Notes: a model not told the origin generated them from the sequence alone. A DNA stretch of 10,525 nt from JAYZDP01 sp036337765 (GCA_036337765.1 JAYZDP010000141.1:1-10525), one strand, 5' to 3'; counted from the stretch's first letter, positions 1 through 7,481 are shown. Made by a program: numbers and translations.

Positions 1-193
1 AATGGCCTTCTTCGAGGAGGGGTTGGAGGAGAAGGTGATCACGGTTCCTGGCACCTTCTTCGACGTCAACCCAGGCCAGCGCAGAGCGCACGGTCGCTAC
101 CAGAACTACGCGCGCTTCAGCTTCGGCCCGGCGCTCAGCGAGCTCGAGCGAGGCCTCGACGCTGCCGAGCGTCTGATCGAGCGCGCGGGCTGA
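1..193 (+). CDS. PLP-dependent aminotransferase, class I/II, C-terminal fragment
   Basis: This is the 3' end of a gene that begins left of the window; the frame reads from base 2 and the stop is TGA at 191-193. The roughly 63 visible residues match the end of the small domain of fold-type I aminotransferases. There is a 'VITVPGTFFDVNPG' stretch (the usual 'v.vvPG..F' loop), then a tyrosine/arginine segment ending 'YARFSFGP', where the arginine is in the place of the substrate carboxylate-binding Arg of the aspartate aminotransferase superfamily. The final helix, 'ELERGLDAAERLIE', is the typical one. The PLP lysine and most of the active site lie outside the window, so the substrate cannot be given. 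The TPR gene starts one base after the stop, so the two are probably co-transcribed. Family assignment is fairly sure; the precise enzyme is not. Confidence 0.8.
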   Translation, partial: MAFFEEGLEEKVITVPGTFFDVNPGQRRAHGRYQNYARFSFGPALSELERGLDAAERLIERAG

Positions 194-194
194 C

Positions 195-2015
195 ATGCGG
201 ACGGGCATTCGATGCCCGCGTCGTCCCCGAGGCATCGACCTTTGGGGGATCGCTGCCGCTGCCCTCCTCTGCGCCCCGCTCCTCGCACAGGACCCCCTCG
301 ACGCCGGAAGAAAGTGGCGTCGAGTTCGAGCAGGCGACCTGATCGTCACCAGCGACGCCGCGCCCCTCCGGGTCACCGAACTCACTCACGACCTCGTCGC
401 CAACCGCGCCACGCTGCACGCGCTGCTCGGTGCCGACTCGTCGAGCTCGACGCCGCCGACCGAGATCTTCGTCTTTCGCAAGCTCCTCGACTTCGAGCCC
501 TACAATCGGACCCCGGCGGGAAAGGCAAGGCCCGAAGGGGTGCTTACGGCTCGAGATCGACGCGGACGGATCATCGCCTTCACCCTGGGCGCAGGCGAAG
601 GGGCCCTACCCGCAGCGCGCGCGCTGATCGCGGGCGACACCATCGACCGCCTGCTGCCGAACCCGCCCGAGTGGATCCGGACGGGACTCGTCGCCACCTT
701 TGCCGCGCTCGAGCCAGCCCAGCCCCCAACCCACCTCGACGATTCACCGAAGGCCCCCTTTTCGGCACCACCGAGCATCTGGCCAGCGGGACTCGATATC
801 GTCACGGACCCGCTGCGCCGCAACACGGTCTTTGTCGCAATGACCCGCTACCTGATCCAGGGCGACTCGGGCAGAAGCGCACAACTCCGCCGCTACCTCC
901 GGTTGCTACGCGGCCGCACTCCAGACAACTTTGCGTTCGAGGAATCATTCCTCGCGCCCAGAGACTTCGTCTACGCCGAGATCAAGGCGGCAGCGGGGCG
1001 AGGCTACCGTCTGGAGGTCTCACTCGAGGCCAGCAGCGCTCCGGCGATCGACGACCCAGAGGAGATACCACGCGACCTTCTCAATCTGAAGCTCGGCGAG
1101 CTGGTCGCGCGCACCTCACCGTGGAACACCGTGGGCGCGGCCCTGCACTACGCCGAGATCCCCGAGGATTCGCCGTTGTACGCCGACGCCGTGGGCGGTG
1201 AGGCTTACCTACGGGGCATCGACAATCGGCACGGTGACGCGCTCGACCTTTACCGCCAGGCGCTGGCGAAGGGATCGGAAGCTCCCGCCATAGGTCTGCT
1301 CTACGGCTGGAGGCTCCTCGAGCGGTTCCGTCGCGAGGTCGGCACCTTCATCGCCTGGGAGGAGTCGCTGCCGGCCGAGATCGCCGAGGCGCGCAAGGCC
1401 TTCACCCGGGCACGCGTGGACGCCACAGACAACCCCTATCTGCTTCACGGCATCGGCGCGACCCATCTCTTCTCCGCCGCCGACCCGAGCCCTGGCGTGA
1501 CCGCCTTGGAGCGGGCGCACCGAGCTCTTCCCAATGACATCGACATCCTCGCCGATTGGATCGTGGGGCTGGCACATGCGGATCGCGGCGACGAGGCCAT
1601 GGCAATGTTCGAGCAGCGACTCGCGCTCATCGCAACCGATGAGGTCCTGAGGCGGACACGCCGGTACTTGCTCGAGGAGGAACTGCGCCGCATCACGCTG
1701 CGCGTCCAGAGGGGAGACCTGGACGGCGCCGAGGTGTCGATTCGCAAAGCGCGCGTCGTCACCACCGACCCCGCAACGCGCGCAGACCTCGATACCGCTC
1801 TCGAGCAGATCGATGCTCTACGTCGACAGTCGGTGGTCGACGAGCAGATCGAGCGCTTCGAAGCAGCGGGACGCGCCGTGCGAAATCGCGTCCAGGCGAG
1901 AGACTTCGAAGGAGCCAGGAACCTCATCCGGCCCTTCATGGAGCCCGAGACTGATCCTGGCGTCCGCGCCAGAGCGACCCTGCTCCTCGGCGAGGTCAAC
2001 GCCCTCGAGCGCTAG
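195..2015 (+). CDS. Secreted TPR-like protein with degenerate peptidase-MA-like domain
   Basis: This is a 606-residue protein. The ATG at 195 lies one base after the aminotransferase stop, which implies translational coupling; no strong Shine-Dalgarno is visible. Residues 1-32 look like a signal peptide: Arg-rich start, hydrophobic 'LWGIAAAALLCAPLLA', and a likely cut near A31-Q32. Residues 41-175 resemble the N-terminal part of secreted proteins with a peptidase-MA/DUF1570-like domain: a 'W.RV.AGDLIVTSD' strand, a helix, 'PTEIFVFRKLLDFEPY' (87-103), and 'LLPNPPEWIRTGLVATFAAL' (153-172), which resembles the 'P.Wl.EGlAefys' segment of that family. The zinc HExxH expected just before it is absent ('ARALIAGDTI', 141-150), as is the downstream Glu. 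Residues 330-605 are helical and Ala/Leu/Arg-rich in a TPR-like pattern, for example 341-358, 397-446 and 449-480. I infer a non-catalytic, envelope-located scaffold or binding protein. The function is unknown. Confidence 0.8.
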   Translation: MRTGIRCPRRPRGIDLWGIAAAALLCAPLLAQDPLDAGRKWRRVRAGDLIVTSDAAPLRVTELTHDLVANRATLHALLGADSSSSTPPTEIFVFRKLLDFEPYNRTPAGKARPEGVLTARDRRGRIIAFTLGAGEGALPAARALIAGDTIDRLLPNPPEWIRTGLVATFAALEPAQPPTHLDDSPKAPFSAPPSIWPAGLDIVTDPLRRNTVFVAMTRYLIQGDSGRSAQLRRYLRLLRGRTPDNFAFEESFLAPRDFVYAEIKAAAGRGYRLEVSLEASSAPAIDDPEEIPRDLLNLKLGELVARTSPWNTVGAALHYAEIPEDSPLYADAVGGEAYLRGIDNRHGDALDLYRQALAKGSEAPAIGLLYGWRLLERFRREVGTFIAWEESLPAEIAEARKAFTRARVDATDNPYLLHGIGATHLFSAADPSPGVTALERAHRALPNDIDILADWIVGLAHADRGDEAMAMFEQRLALIATDEVLRRTRRYLLEEELRRITLRVQRGDLDGAEVSIRKARVVTTDPATRADLDTALEQIDALRRQSVVDEQIERFEAAGRAVRNRVQARDFEGARNLIRPFMEPETDPGVRARATLLLGEVNALER

Positions 2016-2018
2016 CCG

Positions 2019-2051
2019 CGAAGCCGTCAGCCTCGGCTCTTGGGCGCTTCG
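2019..2051. terminator. Possible bidirectional hairpin between convergent genes
   Basis: The two convergent stop codons are only 11 bases apart. Across them lie paired arms CGAAGC (2019-2024) and GCTTCG (2046-2051). An alternative inner stem pairs AGCCG (2022-2026) with CGGCT (2034-2038). There is no T-tract on either strand, so this is at best a weak or Rho-assisted terminator. It could also be chance pairing in GC-rich sequence. Confidence 0.2.
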
Positions 2052-2434
2052 GGGAACCGGGGCAGGTCGTCCTGGATCGCGGCCCAGTCGGCGCGGTGGC
2101 TCACCCAGATGTGTGCCTGCGGCAGCACCCCGGGATCGGAGTCCAGCGTCCCCACGCGCACGATCGCAGTTTCGGGAGTCTTCTCCCAATAAGCGAAGAC
2201 GTGCGACCCGCAGCGGCGACAGAAGCATCGGCGCTTGCCGGGGTTCGACTCGTAGCGTTCCAGGTCGTCTTCACCCTTCGTCACCTCGAGAGCGCCACCG
2301 GCGGCCATTGCACTGGAGCCGTAGACGGTGCCGTTGATCTTGCGGCAAGTCGTGCAGTGGCAGTGCACGAATCCTTGAAGCTCGCCGTTGATGCGATAGC
2401 GCACCGCACCACAGTGACAAGAACCCTCAATCAT
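2027..2434 (-). CDS. GFA/CENP-V-fold zinc protein
   Basis: This is a 135-residue cytoplasmic protein, the usual size for a single-domain GFA family member (named after glutathione-dependent formaldehyde-activating enzyme, CENP-V fold). The zinc-ligand pattern is complete: 'GSCHCGAVRY' with C6 and C8, 'CHCTTCRK' with C25, C27 and C30, and 'CFCRRCGS' with C72 and C75. The 'CGS' turn and the later 'RVGTLDSDPGV' strand (93-103) are also typical. Most bacterial homologues have no proven reaction; formaldehyde-glutathione chemistry is known for Gfa itself and should not be assumed here. The ATG at 2432-2434 lies inside the last codons of the upstream flavoprotein gene (8-base overlap), so translation is likely coupled. 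It is the last gene of the operon. The family call is secure and the substrate unknown. Confidence 0.9.
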   Translation of the reverse strand: MIEGSCHCGAVRYRINGELQGFVHCHCTTCRKINGTVYGSSAMAAGGALEVTKGEDDLERYESNPGKRRCFCRRCGSHVFAYWEKTPETAIVRVGTLDSDPGVLPQAHIWVSHRADWAAIQDDLPRFPEAPKSRG

Positions 2435-2942
2435 CGGCGCCCCCCTTCAGCTGAGTCCCCGGCCGGTAGTACTTCGAGTGCCAGATGCCAGAGTAGTCCT
2501 CGCCCGGCAGCGGCATTCGCCAGCACCGCACCCTGGCCTGTGCCGTCGCCAGCCGGTAGAGCCCCCGCGGCTGATCGAGCGTGGCCTGTATGTAGGCCTC
2601 TGCGCCCACCGGATCCACGTAGCGACACGCGATCCGACGGTAGCGGTCGCGCCAATCGTCGTCCCTGCCGATGTCCGCCACCAGCTCGACGCTCCCCTGC
2701 ACCAGTACCTTCCGATAGGGCATCGACTCCTCGTCGATCGAAAGGCAGACCCGAGGGTCGCGGCGGAGATTGTCGAACCACTCGGATTTCTCCCGAGGAG
2801 TGAACCAGATCGCGCCCTCCTCGAAGAGATACCAGATCGGCGTGACCAGTGGCGAGCCGTCGGGAAGAACCGTCGCGATACGCATCAGCACACCCGGCTC
2901 TGCGAGAAACGAGTTGCGCTCGTCGGTCGTCATCCGCGGCAT
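2427..2942 (-). CDS. Pyridoxamine 5'-phosphate oxidase-like split-barrel flavoprotein
   Basis: This is a 171-residue protein of the PNPOx-like split beta-barrel superfamily, which binds FMN or F420 and usually acts as a small oxidoreductase or heme/flavin-binding protein. The N-terminal half has the standard order: 'LMRIATVLPDGSPLVTPIWY' (19-38), where a strand leads to the 'P.W' turn; 'GAIWFTPREKSEWFDNLRRDPRVCLSID' in 43-70, with the K/W helix and the 'DPRV.l.vd' strand; then 'VLVQGSVELV' (79-88), the usual 'v.v.G.a.lv' strand. The C-terminal part, 'LYRLATAQARVRCWR' (128-142), is the closing strand. I chose the ATG at 2942 because a GAGGAG Shine-Dalgarno lies seven bases upstream and the start is only 4 bases past the RNase stop. 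A second in-frame ATG three codons in (2933) is possible. A longer in-frame reading upstream only runs over the RNase tail. Cofactor (FMN versus F420) and substrate cannot be told. Confidence 0.85.
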   Translation of the reverse strand: MPRMTTDERNSFLAEPGVLMRIATVLPDGSPLVTPIWYLFEEGAIWFTPREKSEWFDNLRRDPRVCLSIDEESMPYRKVLVQGSVELVADIGRDDDWRDRYRRIACRYVDPVGAEAYIQATLDQPRGLYRLATAQARVRCWRMPLPGEDYSGIWHSKYYRPGTQLKGGADD

Positions 2943-2960
2943 GGCATCACTCCTCGGTCT
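2936..2960 (-). promoter_or_regulatory. Shine-Dalgarno and coupled start of the split-barrel flavoprotein
   Basis: Reading the minus strand, GAGGAG is followed by TGATGCC and then ATG at 2942-2940. The TGA in that spacer is the stop codon of the RNase gene. The ribosome-binding site is therefore inside the last RNase codons, and this decides the start at 2942 over the longer open frame. Confidence 0.65.
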
Positions 2961-4620
2961 TCGGCTTGGCGGGTCGGCGACGACGGGCACCGCCGCGGCG
3001 ACGGCGCCGTTTCCTCTTAGGCTTGGCCTCCTCGGCATCTCGCCCTTCCCCCACGGCCACCCCGACGGGTACCGAAGCCGCGTCTGGCGCAAGCACGGGT
3101 GGCGGCTCGACCGGCCCGAGCGCCGCGCGGATGGCCGCCTGATCTTCCTTGCTGTGCGACTTCCACTGGAGGTCTTCGTCGAGCCTCTCAAGAGCGGGCG
3201 CCGCCTGGACCTCGATCACGATGCCGTACTCCGCCCGCATGCGCTCGATCTCGCGCCGCCGAATGCTCTGGAACGCATCCGCCATCTGCGGCGCAAGCCG
3301 TACAACCACACTCTTCATCATGCCGCCAGCGGCGCGTGCCTCGATGCGACGAACGAGCTGCAGGGTCGCGAGCTCAGCACTCGGCACCTGGCCACGACCA
3401 CGACACGTCGGGCAAGTCTCGAACCTGCGCGCAGCCAGCGGCTGACGCACTCGTTGGCGGTTGATCTCAAGCAGACCGTTCGCAGAGATCTTCGAAACTC
3501 GAGTACGGGCCTTGTCGATCTTCAGACCGTCTTTCTGTTCCTTCTCCACCTTGCGGCGGTTCTGCGGTTTGTCCATGTCGATGTAGTCGACGACGATCAG
3601 TCCGCCGATGTCCCGCAACCGAAGTTGGCGGGAGATCTCACCCGCAGCCTCGAGATTCAGGGCCAGCGCCATCTCCTCCTGCGAAGCAGCCTGAGTGGCA
3701 CTGCCGGAGTTGACGTCGATCGCGGTCAGCGCCTCCGTGCCATCGATGACGATCGAGCCACCGCTCTCGAGAGGCACGTTGCGCCGGTAGATACGTTCGA
3801 TCTGCTCTTCGATGCCGAAGCGCGAGAACAGCGGCACGCGGTCCTGATCCTTGGTCACCGTCGCCTTCGAGCGCGGCAGGAACGCCTTGAGGAAACGCTC
3901 GGCCTTCTCCATCACCTCGTCGTCGTCGACCAGAATCTCGTCGATCGAGCTGTCGAGGTAGTCGCGGAAAGCCTTCAGGAGCAAGTCCTGGTCGGAGTAC
4001 AGGAGGCTCACGCCATGGCCACGCTGCGCCTCGTCCTTCACTCGATCCCACAGCTTCAACAGCCCCGCCAGGTCGCGCTTGAGCTCGGTCCGGGTCTGGT
4101 CGCGCGCGTTGGTGCGCACGACCACGCCGCAGCCCTTGGGTAAGTCGAGGCTCTCGGCAACGTCCCTCAGTGCTGCGCGCTCGCGGTCGTTCTCGACCTT
4201 GCGTGAGATACCCCGCGAGCTGGCGAAGGGCGTGAGTACGAGATATCGGCCCGGTAGGGAGAGGTTGGTGGTCAGGACCGCGCCCTTCGTCCCCTCGGCA
4301 TCGCGAGTGACCTGAACCACGATCGGCTGACCGGCCTCGAGAATCTCGTCGATGTTCGGACGCCTGTTGTCCGGTTCGCGATAGCGCGCCTCGGCAACGA
4401 CGTCCTTCGACATGAGGAAGCCATCCCGCCCCACGCCATACTCGATGAACGCGGCATTCAACGACTGCTCGAGCCGCGCGATACGGCCGCGATACACGTT
4501 GCCGCGGATCAAACCAGACTCAGCGACCTCGAACTGATACTCCTCCAAAGAGCCGTCGTCGAGAATCGCGACTCGCAGTTCCTCGTCGGAGCCGCCACTG
4601 ATGAGCATTCTTCTAGTCAT
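2947..4620 (-). CDS. rng: Ribonuclease E/G family endoribonuclease with basic tail
   Basis: This is a 557-residue homologue of the catalytic part of RNase E/RNase G, the 5'-end-sensing endonucleases that process rRNA and start mRNA decay. Residues 38-130 contain the S1 RNA-binding domain ('GNVYRGRIARLEQSLNAAFI', 'GRDGFL'). The DNase I-like core carries 'ALTAIDVNSGS' with catalytic Asp D302 and 'GGLIVVDYIDM' with D345, matching the Mg2+-binding D303/D346 of E. coli RNase E. 'NLEAAGEISRQLRLRDIGG' lies between them. 'ETCPTCRGRG' holds the Zn-link cysteines C403 and C406, so tetramer formation is expected. Residues 500-557 form a low-complexity tail: Pro/Ala-rich, then 'KPKRKRRRRRGGARRRRPAK'. There is no long degradosome scaffold as in E. 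coli RNase E, so it is closer in length to RNase G. The ATG at 4620 has GAGAAG just upstream and lies 6 bases after the trpS stop. Confidence 0.93.
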   Translation of the reverse strand: MTRRMLISGGSDEELRVAILDDGSLEEYQFEVAESGLIRGNVYRGRIARLEQSLNAAFIEYGVGRDGFLMSKDVVAEARYREPDNRRPNIDEILEAGQPIVVQVTRDAEGTKGAVLTTNLSLPGRYLVLTPFASSRGISRKVENDRERAALRDVAESLDLPKGCGVVVRTNARDQTRTELKRDLAGLLKLWDRVKDEAQRGHGVSLLYSDQDLLLKAFRDYLDSSIDEILVDDDEVMEKAERFLKAFLPRSKATVTKDQDRVPLFSRFGIEEQIERIYRRNVPLESGGSIVIDGTEALTAIDVNSGSATQAASQEEMALALNLEAAGEISRQLRLRDIGGLIVVDYIDMDKPQNRRKVEKEQKDGLKIDKARTRVSKISANGLLEINRQRVRQPLAARRFETCPTCRGRGQVPSAELATLQLVRRIEARAAGGMMKSVVVRLAPQMADAFQSIRRREIERMRAEYGIVIEVQAAPALERLDEDLQWKSHSKEDQAAIRAALGPVEPPPVLAPDAASVPVGVAVGEGRDAEEAKPKRKRRRRRGGARRRRPAKPKTEE

Positions 4621-4626
4621 GACTTC

Positions 4627-5643
4627 TCATCGAGCCGGCACGAAGCCGACTCGTTCTTTCAGAAGCTCGATCTTCGGTTCCGCCACCGACCGCGCTGCGT
4701 CCGCGCCCCTCGCCAAAAGGCGGTCGAGTTCGGCCGGGTCGGCGATGAGCGCGTGGTAGCGCTCACGCAGCGGCCGCACCGTCTCGACGACGACCTCGGT
4801 CACGCGCGCCTTCAGATCACCGTAGCCACGAGCATCGGCGAAGTCAGCTTCGACCTCGCTCTTACCCTTGTCAGTGAGAACCTGGTAGATCGAAAGTAGG
4901 TTGTTCACGCCAGCCTTTTCGGGATCCTCGGAGAACGCGATGTCGCACCCCGAATCCGTGACGGCACGGCGCAGAGTTCTGATGATTTCCTCGTCGTTAT
5001 CGTCGAGCAGCACGGCATGGCCGCGCCCTTCCGACGACTTCGACATCTTCTGGAGCGGGTCGTCGAAGCCCATGACGCGGGCACCGACTGAAGGGATGAC
5101 TCCCTCGGGAACGACGAAGGTGTCGCCGTAGAGCTGGTTGAATCGTTGTGCGATATCCCGGCACAGCTCGATGTGCTGCTGTTGGTCCTCGCCGACCGGC
5201 ACCTCGTGTGCGTCGTAGAGCAGGATGTCGGCCGCCTGTAGAACCGGGTACGTCAGAAGGCCCGTGCCGACACTCTTGTGCTGCCCTGCCTTGGCCTTGA
5301 ACTGGGTCATCCGTTCGAGCCAGCCGATCGGTGTGACACAGCCGAGAATCCACGCGCCTTCGGCGTGTGCCCGGACGTGGCTCTGCACGAAGAGTGTGGT
5401 GCGCTCGGGATCGATGCCGCACGCAAACAGCATCGCCGCCAACTCGCGAGTGCGACCTGCAAGCGCCTCGGCCTCCTGAAAGATCGTGATCGCATGCAGG
5501 TCGACTATGCAGATGAAGTTCTCTCGCTCGCCCTGTCTCGCGACCCATTGGCGAATCGCCCCCACGTAGTTGCCCAGGTGAAGGGCTCCCGAAGGCTGGA
5601 TTCCTGAGAAGACCCGGCGCAAGCCGGCGGAGTCGTTCGACAT
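4627..5643 (-). CDS. trpS: Tryptophanyl-tRNA synthetase
   Basis: TrpS charges tRNA-Trp with tryptophan using ATP (class Ic synthetase, cytoplasmic homodimer). The 338-residue product is close to the 334 residues of E. coli TrpS and colinear with it. The HIGH-equivalent is 'PSGALHLGNYVGA' (17-29) and 'KMSKS' is at 199-203. 'IVDLHAIT' (46-53), 'ACGIDPERTTLFVQSHV' (74-90), 'RMTQFKAKA' (111-119), 'PVLQAADILLYDAHEVPVGEDQQQH' within 133-157, and 'RDIAQRFN' are all typical conserved blocks. The C-terminus 'LKERVGFVP' is intact. I chose the ATG at 5643 because residue 1 then precedes 'RRVFSGIQPSG' as in other TrpS; further upstream the frame only runs across the symporter gene. No clear Shine-Dalgarno is visible in the 14 bases after the symporter stop, so its translation may depend on coupling to the symporter. 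No T-box or trp leader is seen. Confidence 0.97.
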   Translation of the reverse strand: MSNDSAGLRRVFSGIQPSGALHLGNYVGAIRQWVARQGERENFICIVDLHAITIFQEAEALAGRTRELAAMLFACGIDPERTTLFVQSHVRAHAEGAWILGCVTPIGWLERMTQFKAKAGQHKSVGTGLLTYPVLQAADILLYDAHEVPVGEDQQQHIELCRDIAQRFNQLYGDTFVVPEGVIPSVGARVMGFDDPLQKMSKSSEGRGHAVLLDDNDEEIIRTLRRAVTDSGCDIAFSEDPEKAGVNNLLSIYQVLTDKGKSEVEADFADARGYGDLKARVTEVVVETVRPLRERYHALIADPAELDRLLARGADAARSVAEPKIELLKERVGFVPAR

Positions 5644-5657
5644 AGTGAATTCGACGA

Positions 5658-7166
5658 TCAGCTGGCGCCGACGGAAGCTTCGCTGGGTGTCGGCGCCCGA
5701 CTCATCAGGGTTCCTGCGACGCAAGCACCGTAGTTGAGAGCCAGGCCCCAGAGCCCGGCGCTGAACCCCAACGGCGAGCGATCCTGCCACAGATCGAACA
5801 TCACACCACCCCAGATCACCAGGGTCACCAGGGTGCCGAGCATCATGCCGGCGAAGACGGGGCCTTCCCGCAGGCGTCGCCAGAACAGCCCCAGGATGAA
5901 GATCGGAGAAAGCTGGACCATGAACTCCAACTTCAGGCGAATGAGCAGCCAGATCGAGCTTTCGGTCTTGAGTGAGATGTAGGCCGAGAGGATGAGGACC
6001 GCCATCACCGTCCAACCGAACAGCTTGCCCACCTTGAGCAGGTGCTTTGGCGACGCATCGGGGCGGATGTAGGGCTTGTAGATGTCCTTGGTGAACATCG
6101 AGCCCATCGATAGGAGAGCGGAATCGGCTGTCGACATGATCGCCGCCACGACCGCGGAGAAGACGATCACGACCAGCCAGTAGGTAAAGGCACTCTGACC
6201 GATGATGTCGGAGAGCACGAGCACCGTGGCCTTGTCGCTGTCGAGCTGACTCAGGCCCGGGAATCGGCTCAGCGCGATGAAGCCGATGAGGAACGCGAGA
6301 AACGTGGTTCCCAGCGGCATGAAGACCATGCCTGCCAGCGACTTGCGCAAGGTCGGCAGGGATCGCGCCGCGAAGATGCGCTGAATCGCGTGAGGATAGA
6401 TCGCCACCCCCAGACCCAAGAGCACGAGGTTCGACACCCAGACCCGGATGCCGTGCCCACCCGGTACTTGGAGCTTCTGGGGCTCGGTGCGCTGGATGGC
6501 CTCGGTGGCCGCGGGAATACCGCCCTTCGAGGTCAGCAAGATGTAGAGGATGCAGGTGCAACCGACGAGGAGCAGCGTCCCCTGGATGACGTCGGTCCAT
6601 GCTACCGACCGCATACCTCCGAGCGACTCGTAGACCAGCATCACGACGACGAGGGTCAGCACGCCGGTCATGAAGGAGATGCGACCGCTCGAGATCCCCT
6701 CTACCGCGTGCCCCATCGCGACCAACTGCTCGAGGATGTAGTTCCCAAGACCCCAGCAGAGAAGGATGACGCTGAGGACGCGTAGCTTGTCGGAACCGAA
6801 GCGGTGGAAGACGTAGTCCACCGGCGTGATGTAGCCGAAGCGCCGAGCGAGTCGAAAGAGCCGCGGCGCGAAGGTCATCATCACCGTGATGACCAGAATC
6901 ATGAACGTCACGCTGACGATGTAGGTGCCACCCTGCTGGTACGAGCGACCGGCGAAACCGAGCAGTGTGTTGCCGCTGTACTGGGTGGCGAAGAGCGTGA
7001 GAAAGAGCACGCCCACACCGAAGCTCGAGCCGCCGAGGTAGAAGTCGCGCAGCGACTCCTCTTTACGGTTCACCCTGCCAAGCCAGCCGATACCGAGCAT
7101 CGCTAGCAGGTAGACGCCCATGACGACGAGGGCACCGTTGCCGAGTTGGAGGTCCTGGCCGCTCAC
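5658..7166 (-). CDS. Sodium:solute symporter (SSS family)
   Basis: This is a 502-residue inner-membrane secondary transporter of the SSS family (PanF/PutP/SGLT type), driven by Na+. About 12-13 hydrophobic segments are visible, beginning at residues 11-30. Family signatures are 'YSGNTLLGFAGRSYQQGG' (63-80), 'LGGMRSVAWTDVIQG' (182-196, the usual GG.R.v.wTD.iQ), and 'AAIMSTADSALLSMGSMFTKDIYK' in 341-364, the AAiMSTaDS helix whose Ser/Thr residues contribute to the Na+ site. The substrate cannot be read from sequence; pantothenate, amino acids and other organic acids are all possible in this family. The start is GTG at 7166-7164; a GAGGG about 13 bases upstream is too distant to be a good ribosome-binding site. 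It begins 16 bases after the small membrane protein gene and ends 14 bases before trpS. Confidence 0.93.
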   Translation of the reverse strand: MSGQDLQLGNGALVVMGVYLLAMLGIGWLGRVNRKEESLRDFYLGGSSFGVGVLFLTLFATQYSGNTLLGFAGRSYQQGGTYIVSVTFMILVITVMMTFAPRLFRLARRFGYITPVDYVFHRFGSDKLRVLSVILLCWGLGNYILEQLVAMGHAVEGISSGRISFMTGVLTLVVVMLVYESLGGMRSVAWTDVIQGTLLLVGCTCILYILLTSKGGIPAATEAIQRTEPQKLQVPGGHGIRVWVSNLVLLGLGVAIYPHAIQRIFAARSLPTLRKSLAGMVFMPLGTTFLAFLIGFIALSRFPGLSQLDSDKATVLVLSDIIGQSAFTYWLVVIVFSAVVAAIMSTADSALLSMGSMFTKDIYKPYIRPDASPKHLLKVGKLFGWTVMAVLILSAYISLKTESSIWLLIRLKLEFMVQLSPIFILGLFWRRLREGPVFAGMMLGTLVTLVIWGGVMFDLWQDRSPLGFSAGLWGLALNYGACVAGTLMSRAPTPSEASVGAS

Positions 7167-7182
7167 CGTGAGAGTCGATCCC

Positions 7183-7476
7183 TCACTCCAGATCGTCGTC
7201 CCAGTGACGCAGCGCGACGTACGCCGTCACGATGGCGAGGCCCGTCGAGCATGCCAGCGTCACCCAGATCCAGATCGGCAGGCCACCGATCAGCGTACCG
7301 ACCTCGCCCGTGGAGCGGTACCAGGGCACACTCAGCACCACAAGGCCGATCACGATCGGTAGAAAGAACCGCCACCCGATGGGCTCGCGCTTCGGCTTGA
7401 GCTCCTTCCAGAACTCCTCCATGTCGCGCTCGCCGGCGTATTCGCGCTGGCGGAAAGAGCTGGGGTCGTTGGCCAT
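7183..7476 (-). CDS. Small two-helix membrane protein, likely symporter accessory
   Basis: This is a 97-residue protein at the head of the central operon. A charged N-terminus (1-35) is followed by two hydrophobic segments, about 36-52 ('RFFLPIVIGLVVLSVPWY') and about 66-89 ('LPIWIWVTLACSTGLAIVTAY'), and an acidic 'WDDDLE' tail. Small two-helix proteins are commonly encoded directly before SSS symporters (for example YhdT next to PanF, and DUF485 or DUF3311 proteins next to others). The 'G.P.W' turn before helix 2 and the DDD ending resemble that group, but I cannot assign one family with confidence. I infer a partner or assembly factor for the symporter 16 bases downstream. The start used is ATG 7476, which lacks a Shine-Dalgarno; ATG 7422 (residue 19, 'MEEFWKEL') is an alternative that keeps both helices. 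Confidence 0.8.
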   Translation of the reverse strand: MANDPSSFRQREYAGERDMEEFWKELKPKREPIGWRFFLPIVIGLVVLSVPWYRSTGEVGTLIGGLPIWIWVTLACSTGLAIVTAYVALRHWDDDLE

Positions 7477-7481
7477 GAACG

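Noticed and set aside
212..1201. A 329-codon plus-strand frame overlapping the TPR protein
   Set aside because: Its translation is dominated by Arg and Pro, typical of a shifted frame in GC-rich DNA, while the 606-residue frame has a signal peptide and ordered helices.
2943..3191. An 83-codon upstream extension of the split-barrel flavoprotein
   Set aside because: It is another frame of the RNase basic tail, and a good Shine-Dalgarno points to the ATG at 2942.
2770..4143. A 457-codon open frame on the plus strand opposite the RNase gene
   Set aside because: It lies wholly antisense to a gene with clear catalytic motifs (apart from a start inside the flavoprotein gene), its translation is His/Arg/Leu-rich low-quality sequence, and such long shadows are expected in GC-rich DNA.
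4621..5660. Possible T-box or trp leader regulation of trpS
   Set aside because: trpS sits inside the operon only 14 bases after the symporter stop, which leaves no room for a leader RNA, and none is visible before 7476.
5644..6600. A 319-codon N-terminal extension in frame with trpS
   Set aside because: It is an alternative frame of the symporter gene on the same strand, has no recognisable domain, and the conserved TrpS N-terminus begins right after the ATG at 5643.
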